Shown here piece after piece: positions 7,642-15,941 of a stretch of 33,176 nucleotides of DNA; within the stretch, counting starts at the first letter, position 1, and the number at the start of each line of letters is the position of its first letter. The position numbers and the translations under genes are program-made. Source of the stretch: CAYGHG01 sp964349515 (GTDB lineage: Bacteria; Oederibacteriota; PGYV01; CAYGHG01); NCBI GenBank assembly GCA_964349515.1, contig CAYGHG010000014.1:1-33176 (forward strand), in the 5' to 3' direction. The notes under the pieces are model-generated. The model had not been told where the DNA came from, made no database searches, and saw only the letters and a program-made list of their open reading frames with translations.

Positions 7642-7670
7642 TTGACAGAAAGGCGGCTTTATTGTATTAT
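7642..7670 (+). promoter_or_regulatory. Sigma-70-type promoter of rplM-rpsI
   Basis: TTGACA at 7642-7647, a 17-nt spacer, and TATTAT at 7665-7670: a full -35 and a five-of-six -10. It fits a highly expressed ribosomal protein operon, with initiation expected near 7677. Confidence 0.85.
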
Positions 7671-7676
7671 TTCAAA

Positions 7677-7810
7677 ACCTTATGGGATCAATCCCGGCGG
7701 GTTTTTTTATGTTTTTCTTATCCGGCACTTAAAATTCCGGCTTTGAAAAAGGCAATAAAATTATGCCGTTTTACGGCTTTTAAGGTTAACGAAGGAGGAA
7801 GTAGCTTAAC
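7677..7810 (+). promoter_or_regulatory. rplM 5' leader, possible regulatory RNA
   Basis: About 134 nt lie between the predicted start of transcription and the rplM ATG. GGGATCAATCCC at 7684-7695 can form a short stem, closely followed by GGCGGG and seven T at 7702-7708, an attenuator-like layout. GCCG/CGGC then pairs near 7764-7777 before another T-run. Ribosomal leaders are often autoregulatory, but the stems are weak and no known class is recognised. Confidence 0.35.
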
Positions 7811-8236
7811 ATGAAGACATTTCTTGCGAAAGAAGAGGAAATAAAGAAAAAATGGTATGTTGTTGACGCCGACGGCAAGGTGTTGGGAAGGCTCGCTACC
7901 AAAATCACCGATACTTTAAGGGGCAAAAACAAGCCTACATTCACACCCAGTGTTGACTGCGGCGATTTCGTTATTGTGATTAACGCGGAAAAGGTGAAAC
8001 TGACCGGCAAAAAATCAGCCTCAAAGGTATATCAGTCACACTCAGGGTATCCGGGCGGGTTAAAGGAAATTATGTTTTCAGACATGATTAAAAAACACCC
8101 CGAGAGAGTCATAGAGCACGCCATAAAAGGAATGATGCCCAAGACAAAACTCGGCGACAAAGTTCTTAAAAAATTAAAAATCTACAAGGGCCCGAAGCAC
8201 CCGCACCAGGCTGCTCAGCCCGTAGAACTTAAGTAA
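7811..8236 (+). CDS. rplM: 50S ribosomal protein L13
   Basis: Early-assembling large-subunit protein that binds 23S rRNA. Its 141 residues match L13: WYVVDADGKVLGRLAT (15-30), the YQSHSGYPGGLKE loop (about 74-86), the HPERVIEHAIKGMMPK signature (95-110), and YKGPKHPHQAAQP near the end. Length is typical. GAAGGAGG at 7791-7798 precedes the ATG by 12 nt. First gene of the conserved rplM-rpsI operon, 14 nt before rpsI. Confidence 0.98.
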   Translation: MKTFLAKEEEIKKKWYVVDADGKVLGRLATKITDTLRGKNKPTFTPSVDCGDFVIVINAEKVKLTGKKSASKVYQSHSGYPGGLKEIMFSDMIKKHPERVIEHAIKGMMPKTKLGDKVLKKLKIYKGPKHPHQAAQPVELK

Positions 8237-8250
8237 GAGGAGGAATAAAC

Positions 8251-8640
8251 TTGGCTACCGAATTATACGCTACAGGAAGAAGAAAAAACGCAACCGCTAA
8301 GGTATGGGTTAAATCCGGCACGGGGCAGATTACCGTGAACAATAAGGATGTTAAGGAATATTTTGAGAGGGAGCTTCACGTTGACCAGATAATGGAGCCC
8401 ATAGAAGCCACCACAAACACCGGAAAACTTGACATAAACGTGACTACGTTAGGCGGCGGAAAGACAGGGCAGGCCGGCGCGATACGCATGGGAATAGCAA
8501 GGGCACTTGCCACAACAGATGAAAATGTCAGGAAGATACTTTCGCGCGGCGGATTTCTGACCAGGGATTCAAGGATGGTAGAAAGAAAGAAATACGGCAG
8601 AATGAAAGCAAGAAGAAGGTTCCAGTTCTCCAAACGATAA
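8251..8640 (+). CDS. rpsI: 30S ribosomal protein S9
   Basis: Small-subunit protein whose C-terminal tail reaches the P-site tRNA. All family marks are present in 129 residues: YATGRRKNATAKVWV at the start, GGGKTGQAGAIRMGIARAL (about 69-87), LTRDSRMVERKKYG, and the basic end ARRRFQFSKR. Translation begins at TTG (8251), the only start that gives the full N-terminus, supported by AGAGGAGGA at 8237-8245. A strong terminator follows 18 bases after the stop. Confidence 0.98.
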   Translation: MATELYATGRRKNATAKVWVKSGTGQITVNNKDVKEYFERELHVDQIMEPIEATTNTGKLDINVTTLGGGKTGQAGAIRMGIARALATTDENVRKILSRGGFLTRDSRMVERKKYGRMKARRRFQFSKR

Positions 8641-8657
8641 AAAAACCCCTTCAATAC

Positions 8658-8694
8658 AGGGCGGAGAGGAAAAAATCCTCTCCGCCCTTTTTTT
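8658..8694 (+). terminator. Rho-independent terminator of rplM-rpsI
   Basis: GGGCGGAGAGGA (8659-8670) pairs perfectly with TCCTCTCCGCCC (8676-8687) around an A5 loop, followed by seven T. Confidence 0.96.
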
Positions 8695-8700
8695 ATTTTG

Positions 8701-8709
8701 TGATATAAT
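8701..8709 (+). promoter_or_regulatory. Extended -10 promoter for the lipoprotein gene
   Basis: TGATATAAT is a perfect TGn plus TATAAT extended -10. It lies seven bases after the rpsI terminator T-run; no good -35 exists because the terminator occupies that place. Initiation near 8716 would leave about 20 nt of leader with TGGAGG at 8725-8730. Confidence 0.6.
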
Positions 8710-8736
8710 TAATAAAATAAAAAATGGAGGAAATTG

Positions 8737-9411
8737 ATGAAAAGAATCCTTGTTGTTTTTATAGCGCTGGCTTTGTTTGTTTCCTGTGCAAAAAAACCGG
8801 TTTTTGAGGCTGTTGACGCGCCCGATGATTTCGCCGCTTTCCTTGATTATAAACAGGTTCCGGGAGGGGAAAACTACTGCTCGGTTTTTGTCATATCAAA
8901 TAATTTCAGCGGGGAAGCCTCCCTGTACTACGGTGACAAGAAGGAACGCATAGTCATAAAACCGAAACAGATAAAGGAATTTAAAACCCCGGTTAAGATG
9001 AAGATAGGGGAAAAGGTTGAAGTAAAGGCGGGGGGCAGGGCACAGCCCATAACGGTCAAGTATCTGGCGCCTCCGGCAGCGTCGCTCGGATTCTGCGATT
9101 CAAAGGCTTCAATGTTTACGGACAACACGCTGTTTTTTGCGGATAATACGCAGTCAAAATATATGGCGGTTTTTCACATTGCAAAAAAGAAAGAATCAAG
9201 TTTTTCTTCCGTGCCTGAATCCGACACAGGCTGGTTTGCGGTTTCGTTTAACAGGAAGTTTAAAATCAGCGACCCCAAAGGGCTTGTCGTAATTAAGAAC
9301 GCCCTGAAAACGAGGGAAATGTACTTCATAAGCGCGTACTACTATGATATGGATTACAACTACGCAGGCGGGCTGATGGGCTGGCAGGCGCGCTATATGC
9401 CGGTAAAATAG
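8737..9411 (+). CDS. Lipoprotein of unknown function
   Basis: A 224-residue protein with a clear lipoprotein signal: MKRI, a hydrophobic run, then the lipobox FVSC with the modified cysteine at residue 17. The mature part (CAKKPVFEAVDAPDDF...) looks like beta-rich segments with many aromatic residues, ending AYYYDMDYNYAGGLMGWQARYMPVK in pieces such as MGWQARYMP. I recognise no domain family. It is probably anchored to the periplasmic face of a membrane. ATG at 8737 is preferred over the adjacent TTG at 8734; GGAGG lies 7 nt upstream. It appears monocistronic, with its own promoter. Confidence 0.8.
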   Translation: MKRILVVFIALALFVSCAKKPVFEAVDAPDDFAAFLDYKQVPGGENYCSVFVISNNFSGEASLYYGDKKERIVIKPKQIKEFKTPVKMKIGEKVEVKAGGRAQPITVKYLAPPAASLGFCDSKASMFTDNTLFFADNTQSKYMAVFHIAKKKESSFSSVPESDTGWFAVSFNRKFKISDPKGLVVIKNALKTREMYFISAYYYDMDYNYAGGLMGWQARYMPVK

Positions 9412-9456
9412 AACAAGTTGTGGCGGGATTGATGAAATAATAATGAGAGGTGCTAT

Positions 9457-9672
9457 ATGTCAAAGATCGTTATAGATAAGGATATCCAGGCAGGAAAGCC
9501 GGTGATTGAGGGGACTAGGGTTACTGTGGATTTTGTGATTGAGCTCCTCGCCAACGGGTGGGATTATGAACAGATAGCGGCAAACTACCCTGCGATTAAA
9601 AGGGATGACATAATTGCCGCGCTTAGATATGCCTCTGACATTCTGAAAGATGAAAAAATATATAATATCTGA
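9457..9672 (+). CDS. DUF433-family antitoxin-like protein
   Basis: A 71-residue protein of the DUF433 family, small helix-turn-helix-like proteins often found beside PIN-like DUF5615 proteins as the antitoxin partner. Marks are the AGKPVIEGTRVTV segment (12-24), FVIELLANGWDYEQIAANYP and IKRDDIIAALRYA. AGAGG precedes the ATG. Its stop TGA shares one base with the ATG of the next gene (TGATG), so the pair is translationally coupled. Toxin-antitoxin function is inferred from family pairing only. Confidence 0.85.
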   Translation: MSKIVIDKDIQAGKPVIEGTRVTVDFVIELLANGWDYEQIAANYPAIKRDDIIAALRYASDILKDEKIYNI

Positions 9673-10031
9673 TGAAACTGCTGCTTGATGAAAACATTCC
9701 TGTTTCTGTACATGCCGTACTCTCCGGCAGGGGGATAGATGCTGTATCTGTTGCTTCTGTTTCTCCAGGGATAACGGATTCTGAAGTTATCAGATTGGCT
9801 GAAGACCAGGGGAGAATAATAATTACTTTTGACAAGGAGTTTGGAGAATTTGCGCTAAAATCTTCAGGAACCCTGAAAGGCGTCATATTATTGAGGATTA
9901 CCCCTAAAAACCCGGATTTCATTTTAAATATTATAGAAGAGATAATAGGCAGTAAAAATTTTATTTTGGAAGGCAGTTTTGTGATAGTAAGCGACAGCAA
10001 AATAAGGGTGAGAAAAATGGGACAGGCGTGA
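9672..10031 (+). CDS. DUF5615 PIN-like protein, putative toxin partner
   Basis: A 119-residue PIN-like protein. PIN folds bind metal through acidic residues and many cut RNA. Here the candidates are D6-E7 in LLLDENIP, D36/E38 in GITDSEVI and D54 in IITFDKEFGEFA, the typical DUF5615 layout. GTLKGVILLRI near residue 75 is also family-like. It directly follows the DUF433 gene, the classic arrangement, and its last four bases overlap the GTG of the radical SAM gene. No activity can be confirmed from sequence; some DUF5615 pairs may not be toxic. Confidence 0.85.
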   Translation: MKLLLDENIPVSVHAVLSGRGIDAVSVASVSPGITDSEVIRLAEDQGRIIITFDKEFGEFALKSSGTLKGVILLRITPKNPDFILNIIEEIIGSKNFILEGSFVIVSDSKIRVRKMGQA

Positions 10032-11437
10032 CAGAAGTCAGTTCATCTTCGGTTAAAAAAATCCTCCTCATCCGCCCCGCTCCTGCTTTTGAGCAGTTTG
10101 GTGATGACTCTTTCATGCCTCTGGGCATTGCCTATATCGCGGCTGTACTTGAAAAATCAGGCTGTGAAGTGCGTGTGGTTGACCTGCTTGTAAATAAAAA
10201 AACAGAGGCGCAGGTGCTTGAAGAAATAGCCTCTTTTAATCCTTCCTACATAGGTTTTACCGCTGTGACTCCGGTAATAAATCCCGCGTATGAGCTCTGC
10301 GGGGCTATCAAGAAAAAATTCCCCCATATAATAACCATAGCAGGCGGGCCTCACGCTTCTGCGATGCCTGAAGAGTGCGTGGAAAAGGGGTTTGATTTTG
10401 CGGTCATCGGCGAGGGCGAGGAGACCATAGCCGAGCTTATCAGCGCTATGCCGCCTGAAGAGGTAAAGGGGCTGGCTTTCAAAAAAAACGGGCGGATAAT
10501 CAGGACGGGAAACAGGGAATACATAACTGACTTAGACAGCCTGCCGCTGCCCGCGAGGCATCTTTTTGACTGCGCCGCATATAAGGGGCAGGAGGCGCTC
10601 GGCTCAAAACAGCCGGTCTTCAGCATCATGACTTCGCGGGGATGCCCGTACTCGTGTACGTTCTGTTACAAGGCAATATTCGGAAATAAATTCAGGCAAA
10701 GAAGCGCGCGGTCGGTTGTTGAAGAGTGGGTGATGCTCAAAGAAAAATACAAAGCAGCGGAGATTGCGGTTGTTGACGACTCTTTTACGACAGTCCCTGC
10801 GCGCGTGCACGAGATATGCGATCTGCTGATAAAACACAAAGTAAACCTAAGATGGAGCTGCCCCAACGGGATAAGGATAGACATAGGCGGGCTTGACATG
10901 CTGAAAAAGATGAAAGCAGCCGGGTGCTACAGGACCGCGCTTGGCATTGAATCAGGCTCGCAGGAGATACTGGACAGGATAGGGAAAAGGATTAAAAAGG
11001 AAAAGATAGAGGAGATGGTGAAAAACTGCAGGTCAGCAGGCATCAGGACCATGGGTTTTTACATGCTGGGCAACCCGGGGGAAACAAGGCAGACCATGCA
11101 GGAAACCATAAATTTCGCAAAAAAACTCGGCACAGACTACGCGCAGTTCCTGCTGCCGATCCCGTACCCGGGCACAGCGATGTATGAGGACATAAAGGTA
11201 AACGGGAAAATATTCATAAAAGACTGGTCCATGTACGGCCAGTACGAAGGCACAGCCTCGTTTTCGTATGGAGAGGTAACCCCGGAACTGCTGACAGAAA
11301 TGCTGAAAAAAGCGGAGAAAGAGTATTACCTCAACCCCGCGTATGTAATAAAGCAGATATTAAACCCGGAGACGTATATGTTCTTGCCGAGGAGATTGAA
11401 GGCGGTTTTAAAAGTCATAAGAACAATCAGATACTAA
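10028..11437 (+). CDS. B12-binding-domain radical SAM protein
   Basis: A 469-residue enzyme of the cobalamin-domain radical SAM class, whose members perform methylations and rearrangements in cofactor, lipid and natural-product pathways; the substrate is not predictable. The Rossmann-type B12 domain (about 10-145) includes FMPLGIAYIAAVLEKSGCEV, GFTAVTPVI, AGGPHASAMPEE and VIGEGEETI. The radical SAM core begins with SIMTSRGCPYSCTFCYK, whose cysteines C206, C210 and C213 form the CxxxCxxC cluster site. Further marks are VVDDSFT, GIESGSQEILDRIGK and GFYMLGNPGET. It starts at GTG with an ATGA-like 4-bp overlap (GTGA) on the DUF5615 gene, so expression is coupled to the toxin-antitoxin-like pair. 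No clear terminator follows. Confidence 0.9.
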   Translation: MTEVSSSSVKKILLIRPAPAFEQFGDDSFMPLGIAYIAAVLEKSGCEVRVVDLLVNKKTEAQVLEEIASFNPSYIGFTAVTPVINPAYELCGAIKKKFPHIITIAGGPHASAMPEECVEKGFDFAVIGEGEETIAELISAMPPEEVKGLAFKKNGRIIRTGNREYITDLDSLPLPARHLFDCAAYKGQEALGSKQPVFSIMTSRGCPYSCTFCYKAIFGNKFRQRSARSVVEEWVMLKEKYKAAEIAVVDDSFTTVPARVHEICDLLIKHKVNLRWSCPNGIRIDIGGLDMLKKMKAAGCYRTALGIESGSQEILDRIGKRIKKEKIEEMVKNCRSAGIRTMGFYMLGNPGETRQTMQETINFAKKLGTDYAQFLLPIPYPGTAMYEDIKVNGKIFIKDWSMYGQYEGTASFSYGEVTPELLTEMLKKAEKEYYLNPAYVIKQILNPETYMFLPRRLKAVLKVIRTIRY

Positions 11438-11552
11438 TCAAATCAGGAATCGGTAGTGGGGTGGGATAAATGAAGACAGGTGAGGTGTACTTTGTAGTGA
11501 TTTTTGTCATTTAATGTTTGCAATCTCTTTGAGTGTTCTCTTTAAGTATTTC

Positions 11553-11580
11553 TTGACAGGGGGTTTTTCTGGTTTATAAT
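11553..11580 (+). promoter_or_regulatory. Consensus sigma-70-type promoter of the secretion operon
   Basis: TTGACA at 11553-11558, a 16-nt spacer, and TATAAT at 11575-11580: both hexamers are perfect. Initiation near 11587 excludes a TTG at 11595 as a sensible start and supports the ATG at 11613. The remaining gap from 11438 shows no gene. Confidence 0.88.
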
Positions 11581-11612
11581 GGCAGTCGATTACTTTGGAA
11601 ACGGGGATAATA

Positions 11613-12827
11613 ATGATAAACAAAAAAAGTGCGGAGTTTTTATACACTGCGCTTGACAGTTCCGGCAGAAAATTAAGCGGAAAGATGAATGCCTCCGGGG
11701 CTGAGCAAGCCCGTGAAATCCTGTTAGGCAGGGGATTATTACTAAGGAATATAAAAGAAGCCCGGGGCAGCAATACAATCCATTTTATGAAAAAATCAAA
11801 CCCTAATGATTTCATCAGGTTCATTTCCCAGTTTAACGCCCTTGTCAGGGCGGGTCTGACAATACCCGAATCGCTTGAGCAGTGTATGGACCGTCCGGGC
11901 AACCCTGTTTTGGGAAATACGCTTACGGAAGTATACCGGATGTTAAACGGGGGTATGCCTTTATCTGCCGCGCTTGAAAAATTTCCGGGTTTATTTGACC
12001 CGGTAATGCTTTCAGCCGTTAAAACAGGAGAGGCTTCCGGAGATATTGTAACGCCGCTTACAAGGTACAGGCTCAACCTTGAAAAAAGAATTAAAATATC
12101 AAGAAAAACCAAACAGGCCCTTGCATATCCTTTGTTCATACTTGCTGTCATGATTCTTGTACTGGCAGGTATTTTTACCTTTGTAATGCCGAAATTTGTC
12201 ACGTTGTATGCTGATTTTGACGCGGAACTGCCTGCTGCGACCAGGTTTTTGATGTTTGTGGGCGGGAACTCAGGTGTGTTTTTTATTCTGACCGCAATAA
12301 CAGCCGCTATTATATCTTTTTCAGCGGCAGTTATCCTGACAAATGACAGGTTAAGGGCCGGCATGGACAGACTTATACTTAAGCTTCCGGTCATTGGGCC
12401 GATAAACGCCTCTTTAGGTTATTCTGCGTTTGCATCAGCGCTGAATACGCTGCTTGCAGGGGGTATGCCGCTGGCAGAAGCCGTTGTTTCTGCCTCAAAA
12501 ACAATAAAAAACAGATATTACAGGAAAAAGGTTGAAAAAATATATGGCAGAATATGTTCGGGAGAAACTTTTGCAGCGGCCTGTTCGGCAGAAGAGGTTT
12601 TTCCACGGACCGCGATTAAGCTGCTTAACGCCGGCGAGATGTCCGGAAGCATTGATTCCATGCTTGACGAAACTGCGGTTTATTATGAAGAAGAGGCAGA
12701 CACTGCCATTACTTCCATGATGTCGCTGATTGAGCCTGCGATGATACTGATAACAGGCATTATAGTGGGTTCTGTGATAGTGATTATGTATCTGCCTGTA
12801 TTCAGGCTTACGGAGATAATAAAATGA
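11613..12827 (+). CDS. gspF: Type II secretion / type IV pilus inner-membrane platform protein (GspF/PilC)
   Basis: The polytopic platform protein on which the ATPase acts to assemble pseudopilins, 404 residues. An N-terminal ARCN-like segment (FLYTALDSSGRKLSGKM, AREILLGRGLLLRNI) is followed by two GspF cytoplasmic domains, FISQFNALVRAGLTIPESLE (about 71-90) and YSAFASALNTLLAGGMPLAEA (about 270-290). Membrane helices lie near 170-195, 222-245 and 370-397. GEASGDI and GEMSGSIDSML are conserved turn motifs. ATG at 11613 is chosen because the promoter at 11553 leaves too short a leader for a TTG at 11595. It is first in the operon and overlaps gspE by 4 bp (ATGA). Confidence 0.93.
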   Translation: MINKKSAEFLYTALDSSGRKLSGKMNASGAEQAREILLGRGLLLRNIKEARGSNTIHFMKKSNPNDFIRFISQFNALVRAGLTIPESLEQCMDRPGNPVLGNTLTEVYRMLNGGMPLSAALEKFPGLFDPVMLSAVKTGEASGDIVTPLTRYRLNLEKRIKISRKTKQALAYPLFILAVMILVLAGIFTFVMPKFVTLYADFDAELPAATRFLMFVGGNSGVFFILTAITAAIISFSAAVILTNDRLRAGMDRLILKLPVIGPINASLGYSAFASALNTLLAGGMPLAEAVVSASKTIKNRYYRKKVEKIYGRICSGETFAAACSAEEVFPRTAIKLLNAGEMSGSIDSMLDETAVYYEEEADTAITSMMSLIEPAMILITGIIVGSVIVIMYLPVFRLTEIIK

Positions 12828-14548
12828 GCGGCAGTTTTTTTAAAAGAAAAAGGCTTGGGGACTGTGTGGCAGGCCTTGGTTTTGCCAAAAGAGAAGATGT
12901 GGAAAAGGCCGCCGAGTGCCCCGGTGCAAGGATTGGAAAACGGCTGGTAGATCAGGGGCTGATCAGCGAAAAAGAGCTTGCGGTTTCCCTGGCAGAGCAT
13001 TTTGAAATGCCTTATGAGCCGCTTGATAATGTTACTGTTCCTGATTCTTTTTTTGAAAAACACAGGGTTGATGACATATACAGGCTCGGAATCCTGCCGT
13101 GTGCAGAGAAAAACGGAAATTTTGTATTTGCCGTTGATGACCCGATAAACGAAACACTGATATCCGAGATAGAAAGGCTTTATGGCGCCGGCACGGAGTA
13201 TGTAATAAGCAGCCCGCAGGCGATAAGGGCGTCGCTTGACAAAAGCGGTTCTGCATCAAGATTCTTAAAATCAGTTTCAACAGAGTATCAGGCTGAAAAG
13301 AACGAAGAAGACAATAATGATGAAATGCTTCTTACTATCGGAGACATGGCGGGCATGGGGCCTTCGGTGGAAAAATTTGTAAATACAATTCTGCTTGTTG
13401 CTATGAAAAAGAGGGCCAGCGACATACATTTTGAATCATATGAAAAGGGTGTTACCGTAAAATACAGGATAGACGGTATTTTGTACGGCGCTACGGAAAG
13501 GCTTGATACCGCGCATCACAGGGCACTGATTACAAGGCTGAAAGTCATGGCAAAAATGGACATAGCAGAAAACAGGGTTCCTCAGGACGGCCATTTTACG
13601 CTAAATATTGGTGGCAGGGATACGGACTTTCGGGTGTCTATACTGCCTGCTGTTCACGGCGAAGATGTGGTTATAAGAATACTTGATAAGTCGGCTTTTG
13701 AGCACAGAATGAAAAATTTAAGCCTTGAAACGCTGGGGTTTGAATCTGAAATACTCGCTTCGTTCAGGCAGTCTATACGCGAACCTTACGGAATGGTGCT
13801 CATAACAGGGCCCACGGGAAGCGGAAAAACCACTACATTATATGCGGCTCTTGCCGAGATAAACACGCAGGAAGAAAAAATAATTACGGTGGAAGACCCG
13901 GTTGAATACCAGATAGAGGGTATAGTGCAGGTGCCTGTCAATGAAAAGAAAAAACTGACTTTTGCGGCAGGGTTAAGATCCATACTGCGCCATGACCCTG
14001 ATAAGATTGTTGTCGGCGAAATCAGGGACAGTGAAACCGCGCAGATTGCCGTGCAGTCGGCTTTGACCGGGCATCTTGTATTTACAACGGTTCACGCAAA
14101 CAGCGCGTGCGATGTCATAGGCAGATTCGGGCATATGGGAATAAACATACACAGTTTTGTATCGGCCCTGAACTGCGTGGTTGCCCAGAGGCTGCTCAGG
14201 AATATATGCCCCAACTGCAGGGAAAAACTTAAAAAAATTCCTGATGAATGGGTGCCGGCTGATTTGAGCAGGGAGGATATTGTTTCAAACGAATGGTTTG
14301 CGGGCAAAGGCTGCGATAAGTGCGCGGGCACAGGTTATCTGGGAAGAAGCGCAATAGCGGAATACATGACCATAACCCCTGTAATCAGGCGCATGATTTC
14401 GGAGCATCGTCAGGCATCGGAACTGCAGGCCGCTGCAGAAAAAGAAGGCATGATTACACTGCGAAATGCCGCGCTGAAAAGGGCCTTAAAAGGGGAAACC
14501 ACTTTAAGAGAGGCAAACAGAGTGACTTTTGCGGAGGCAGTCAAATGA
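12824..14548 (+). CDS. gspE: Type II secretion / type IV pilus assembly ATPase (GspE/PilB)
   Basis: The hexameric motor ATPase, 574 residues. An N-terminal GspE-type domain (about 10-140, including RIGKRLVDQGLISEKELAVS) precedes the ATPase core with RASDIHFES, RIDG and RVPQDGHF (Arg fingers and Asp box region). Walker A GPTGSGKTT is at 329-337, an Asp box near ITVEDPVEYQIEG, Walker B near KIVVGEIRDSETA (393-405), and a His box TGHLVFTTVHAN. Two CxxC pairs (C462/C465 and C497/C500) form the zinc motif typical of GspE and PilB. ATGA overlap with gspF upstream and with the next gene downstream. Confidence 0.95.
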   Translation: MSGSFFKRKRLGDCVAGLGFAKREDVEKAAECPGARIGKRLVDQGLISEKELAVSLAEHFEMPYEPLDNVTVPDSFFEKHRVDDIYRLGILPCAEKNGNFVFAVDDPINETLISEIERLYGAGTEYVISSPQAIRASLDKSGSASRFLKSVSTEYQAEKNEEDNNDEMLLTIGDMAGMGPSVEKFVNTILLVAMKKRASDIHFESYEKGVTVKYRIDGILYGATERLDTAHHRALITRLKVMAKMDIAENRVPQDGHFTLNIGGRDTDFRVSILPAVHGEDVVIRILDKSAFEHRMKNLSLETLGFESEILASFRQSIREPYGMVLITGPTGSGKTTTLYAALAEINTQEEKIITVEDPVEYQIEGIVQVPVNEKKKLTFAAGLRSILRHDPDKIVVGEIRDSETAQIAVQSALTGHLVFTTVHANSACDVIGRFGHMGINIHSFVSALNCVVAQRLLRNICPNCREKLKKIPDEWVPADLSREDIVSNEWFAGKGCDKCAGTGYLGRSAIAEYMTITPVIRRMISEHRQASELQAAAEKEGMITLRNAALKRALKGETTLREANRVTFAEAVK

Positions 14549-15405
14549 ATGGCGCGCGGGCAGGCGGTATGATAAAAGCCGGGCTTATAATAAAGGGCGG
14601 CAGCCTGAAGATGTCGGTTGCAGGAGCAGGCAAAGAGCCTTTTTTTCACAGTGCTATAATACCCGCTGCTGCCGGACTTTCATGCTCCCGCCGGGATTTC
14701 CGTAAAGCAATGGAACACGCGGCTGTTGTGATGTCTGATACTTTAAAAGGAAGGTATGCGCTGATTTCTCTGCTTGTTCCTGATACAGAAACGCATTTCA
14801 GGGCTAAGAATATTCAAAACGGTGAAGCAAAAGGCGTTCTGGAATACATGAAACTTCTGCTTTCCGCGAAAGGCACGGAAAGGATAAAATGCGCAGCCGG
14901 CCGCGGGGCAGGTGGCAGTAAAATTGCCTATGCTTTTTCAGCGTATGAAGATTATATCAGAGACTGTGAAGATATTTTTTATGAAAAAGGGCTTGCTCTT
15001 TTTCGCGCGGTGCCGGAAGCCGTTGTTGTGTATGATTATGTATCAGGTAAAACAGAAACAGGAAACTCGGCTATTTTCTCGGCGGATTATGACAGCTGGT
15101 CTTTTTTAAAAGTTTCAGAATACGGACACCCGCAGTTATTTCTATCGGGTAAAACCGGCACTTATGCACAAAACAGGGAGGAAACAGGCAGGATATTTGC
15201 GGGCATAGAGCGCGCTTTACGGGCGGGTATTTTTGGAGGCAAAATAACAGAACCTGTAAAAATAATATTTACCGGCCGCGAAGAGAGCCTTATTAATATA
15301 GAAAAAGAAGCCTCCGCCAGATTTGGATGCGCTTTTGAAAAAATAATATTTCCGGCAGGCCCGGCAGACGGGCTTTTGTCTCTTCATGCGGCGGTTATGG
15401 AATGA
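14545..15405 (+). CDS. Divergent PilM/GspL-like cytoplasmic scaffold protein
   Basis: A 286-residue protein in the slot normally held by PilM, the actin-like protein linking the ATPase to the PilN/PilO pair. Similarity is faint: an N-terminal strand pair (AGLIIKGGSLKMSVAG) and a C-terminal actin-like end (PVKIIFTGREESLINIEKEA, then a FGCAFEKI strand). It is shorter than usual PilM (about 350) and no nucleotide motif is certain. The assignment therefore rests mainly on position between gspE and the PilN-like gene. The ATG at 14545 overlaps the gspE stop (ATGA) and has GGAGG at 14533-14537. The open frame continues upstream within gspE but that is an out-of-frame extension. Confidence 0.6.
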   Translation: MNGARAGGMIKAGLIIKGGSLKMSVAGAGKEPFFHSAIIPAAAGLSCSRRDFRKAMEHAAVVMSDTLKGRYALISLLVPDTETHFRAKNIQNGEAKGVLEYMKLLLSAKGTERIKCAAGRGAGGSKIAYAFSAYEDYIRDCEDIFYEKGLALFRAVPEAVVVYDYVSGKTETGNSAIFSADYDSWSFLKVSEYGHPQLFLSGKTGTYAQNREETGRIFAGIERALRAGIFGGKITEPVKIIFTGREESLINIEKEASARFGCAFEKIIFPAGPADGLLSLHAAVME

Positions 15406-15941
15406 TAAACTTCACCCTTTCCGCGGAAAAAATCCGGATTATTGTATTCAGGGTGTTATGCGGATTGTCCGTTATACTGGCAGTTTTTACTGTTGTAATG
15501 GTATTGCATATCCCTTCGGTAAAGTTAAAAAAAGCAGAATTATCCGAAGTACTTGCCGGTGAAAGGCTTAAGTATGAAAACATACCCGGCGCAAAAATGG
15601 CGCCCGGCGAGTCTGAAAGCCTGGCACTCAGAAAACGCGCGGCGGAAATAAACAGGCTGCAGGGAATCCGTGCGGCGGGCGCGGGAAACATACTCGGTGT
15701 AATTGAAAAAAACACTCCAAAGGAAATAAGCCTCAGCCTGTTTTATTATGAGCCTGAGAACAGGCTGATCAGGATTACCGCGAACTGTCTTTCCGCAAAA
15801 GACATATCGTGGTATATGAAAAACCTTGAAAAACAGCCTGTTTTTTCGGCTGTTGTGCTTGAAAAACAGAATGTCTTAACAAAACCCGGAGCCCCGGCTG
15901 TTGCAGAATTCACGCTCAGGCTGACAGAGGCGCAAAAATGA
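15402..15941 (+). CDS. PilN-like inner-membrane assembly protein
   Basis: A 179-residue bitopic protein. The N-terminal cytoplasmic MINFTLSAEKIR resembles the conserved PilN tail that docks to PilM. One membrane helix (about 13-36, VFRVLCGLSVILAVFTVVMVL) is followed by a periplasmic helical and ferredoxin-like region with ILGVIEKNTPKEISLSLFYYE and SWYMKNLEKQPVFSAVVLE, as in PilN/GspL periplasmic domains. Overlaps both neighbours by 4 bp. Confidence 0.75.
   Translation: MINFTLSAEKIRIIVFRVLCGLSVILAVFTVVMVLHIPSVKLKKAELSEVLAGERLKYENIPGAKMAPGESESLALRKRAAEINRLQGIRAAGAGNILGVIEKNTPKEISLSLFYYEPENRLIRITANCLSAKDISWYMKNLEKQPVFSAVVLEKQNVLTKPGAPAVAEFTLRLTEAQK

Noticed and set aside
7617..7814. 65-codon open frame upstream of rplM
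   Set aside because: It overlaps the clear promoter and the leader of rplM and lacks a ribosome site.
11507..12394. 295-codon open frame on the minus strand
   Set aside because: It lies opposite gspF, whose sequence is clearly conserved; the antisense frame is a composition effect.
14320..14544. Longer N-terminus for the PilM-like gene starting at 14320
   Set aside because: The extra part reads across the conserved zinc motif of gspE in another frame; the ATGA overlap at 14545 has a good ribosome site.
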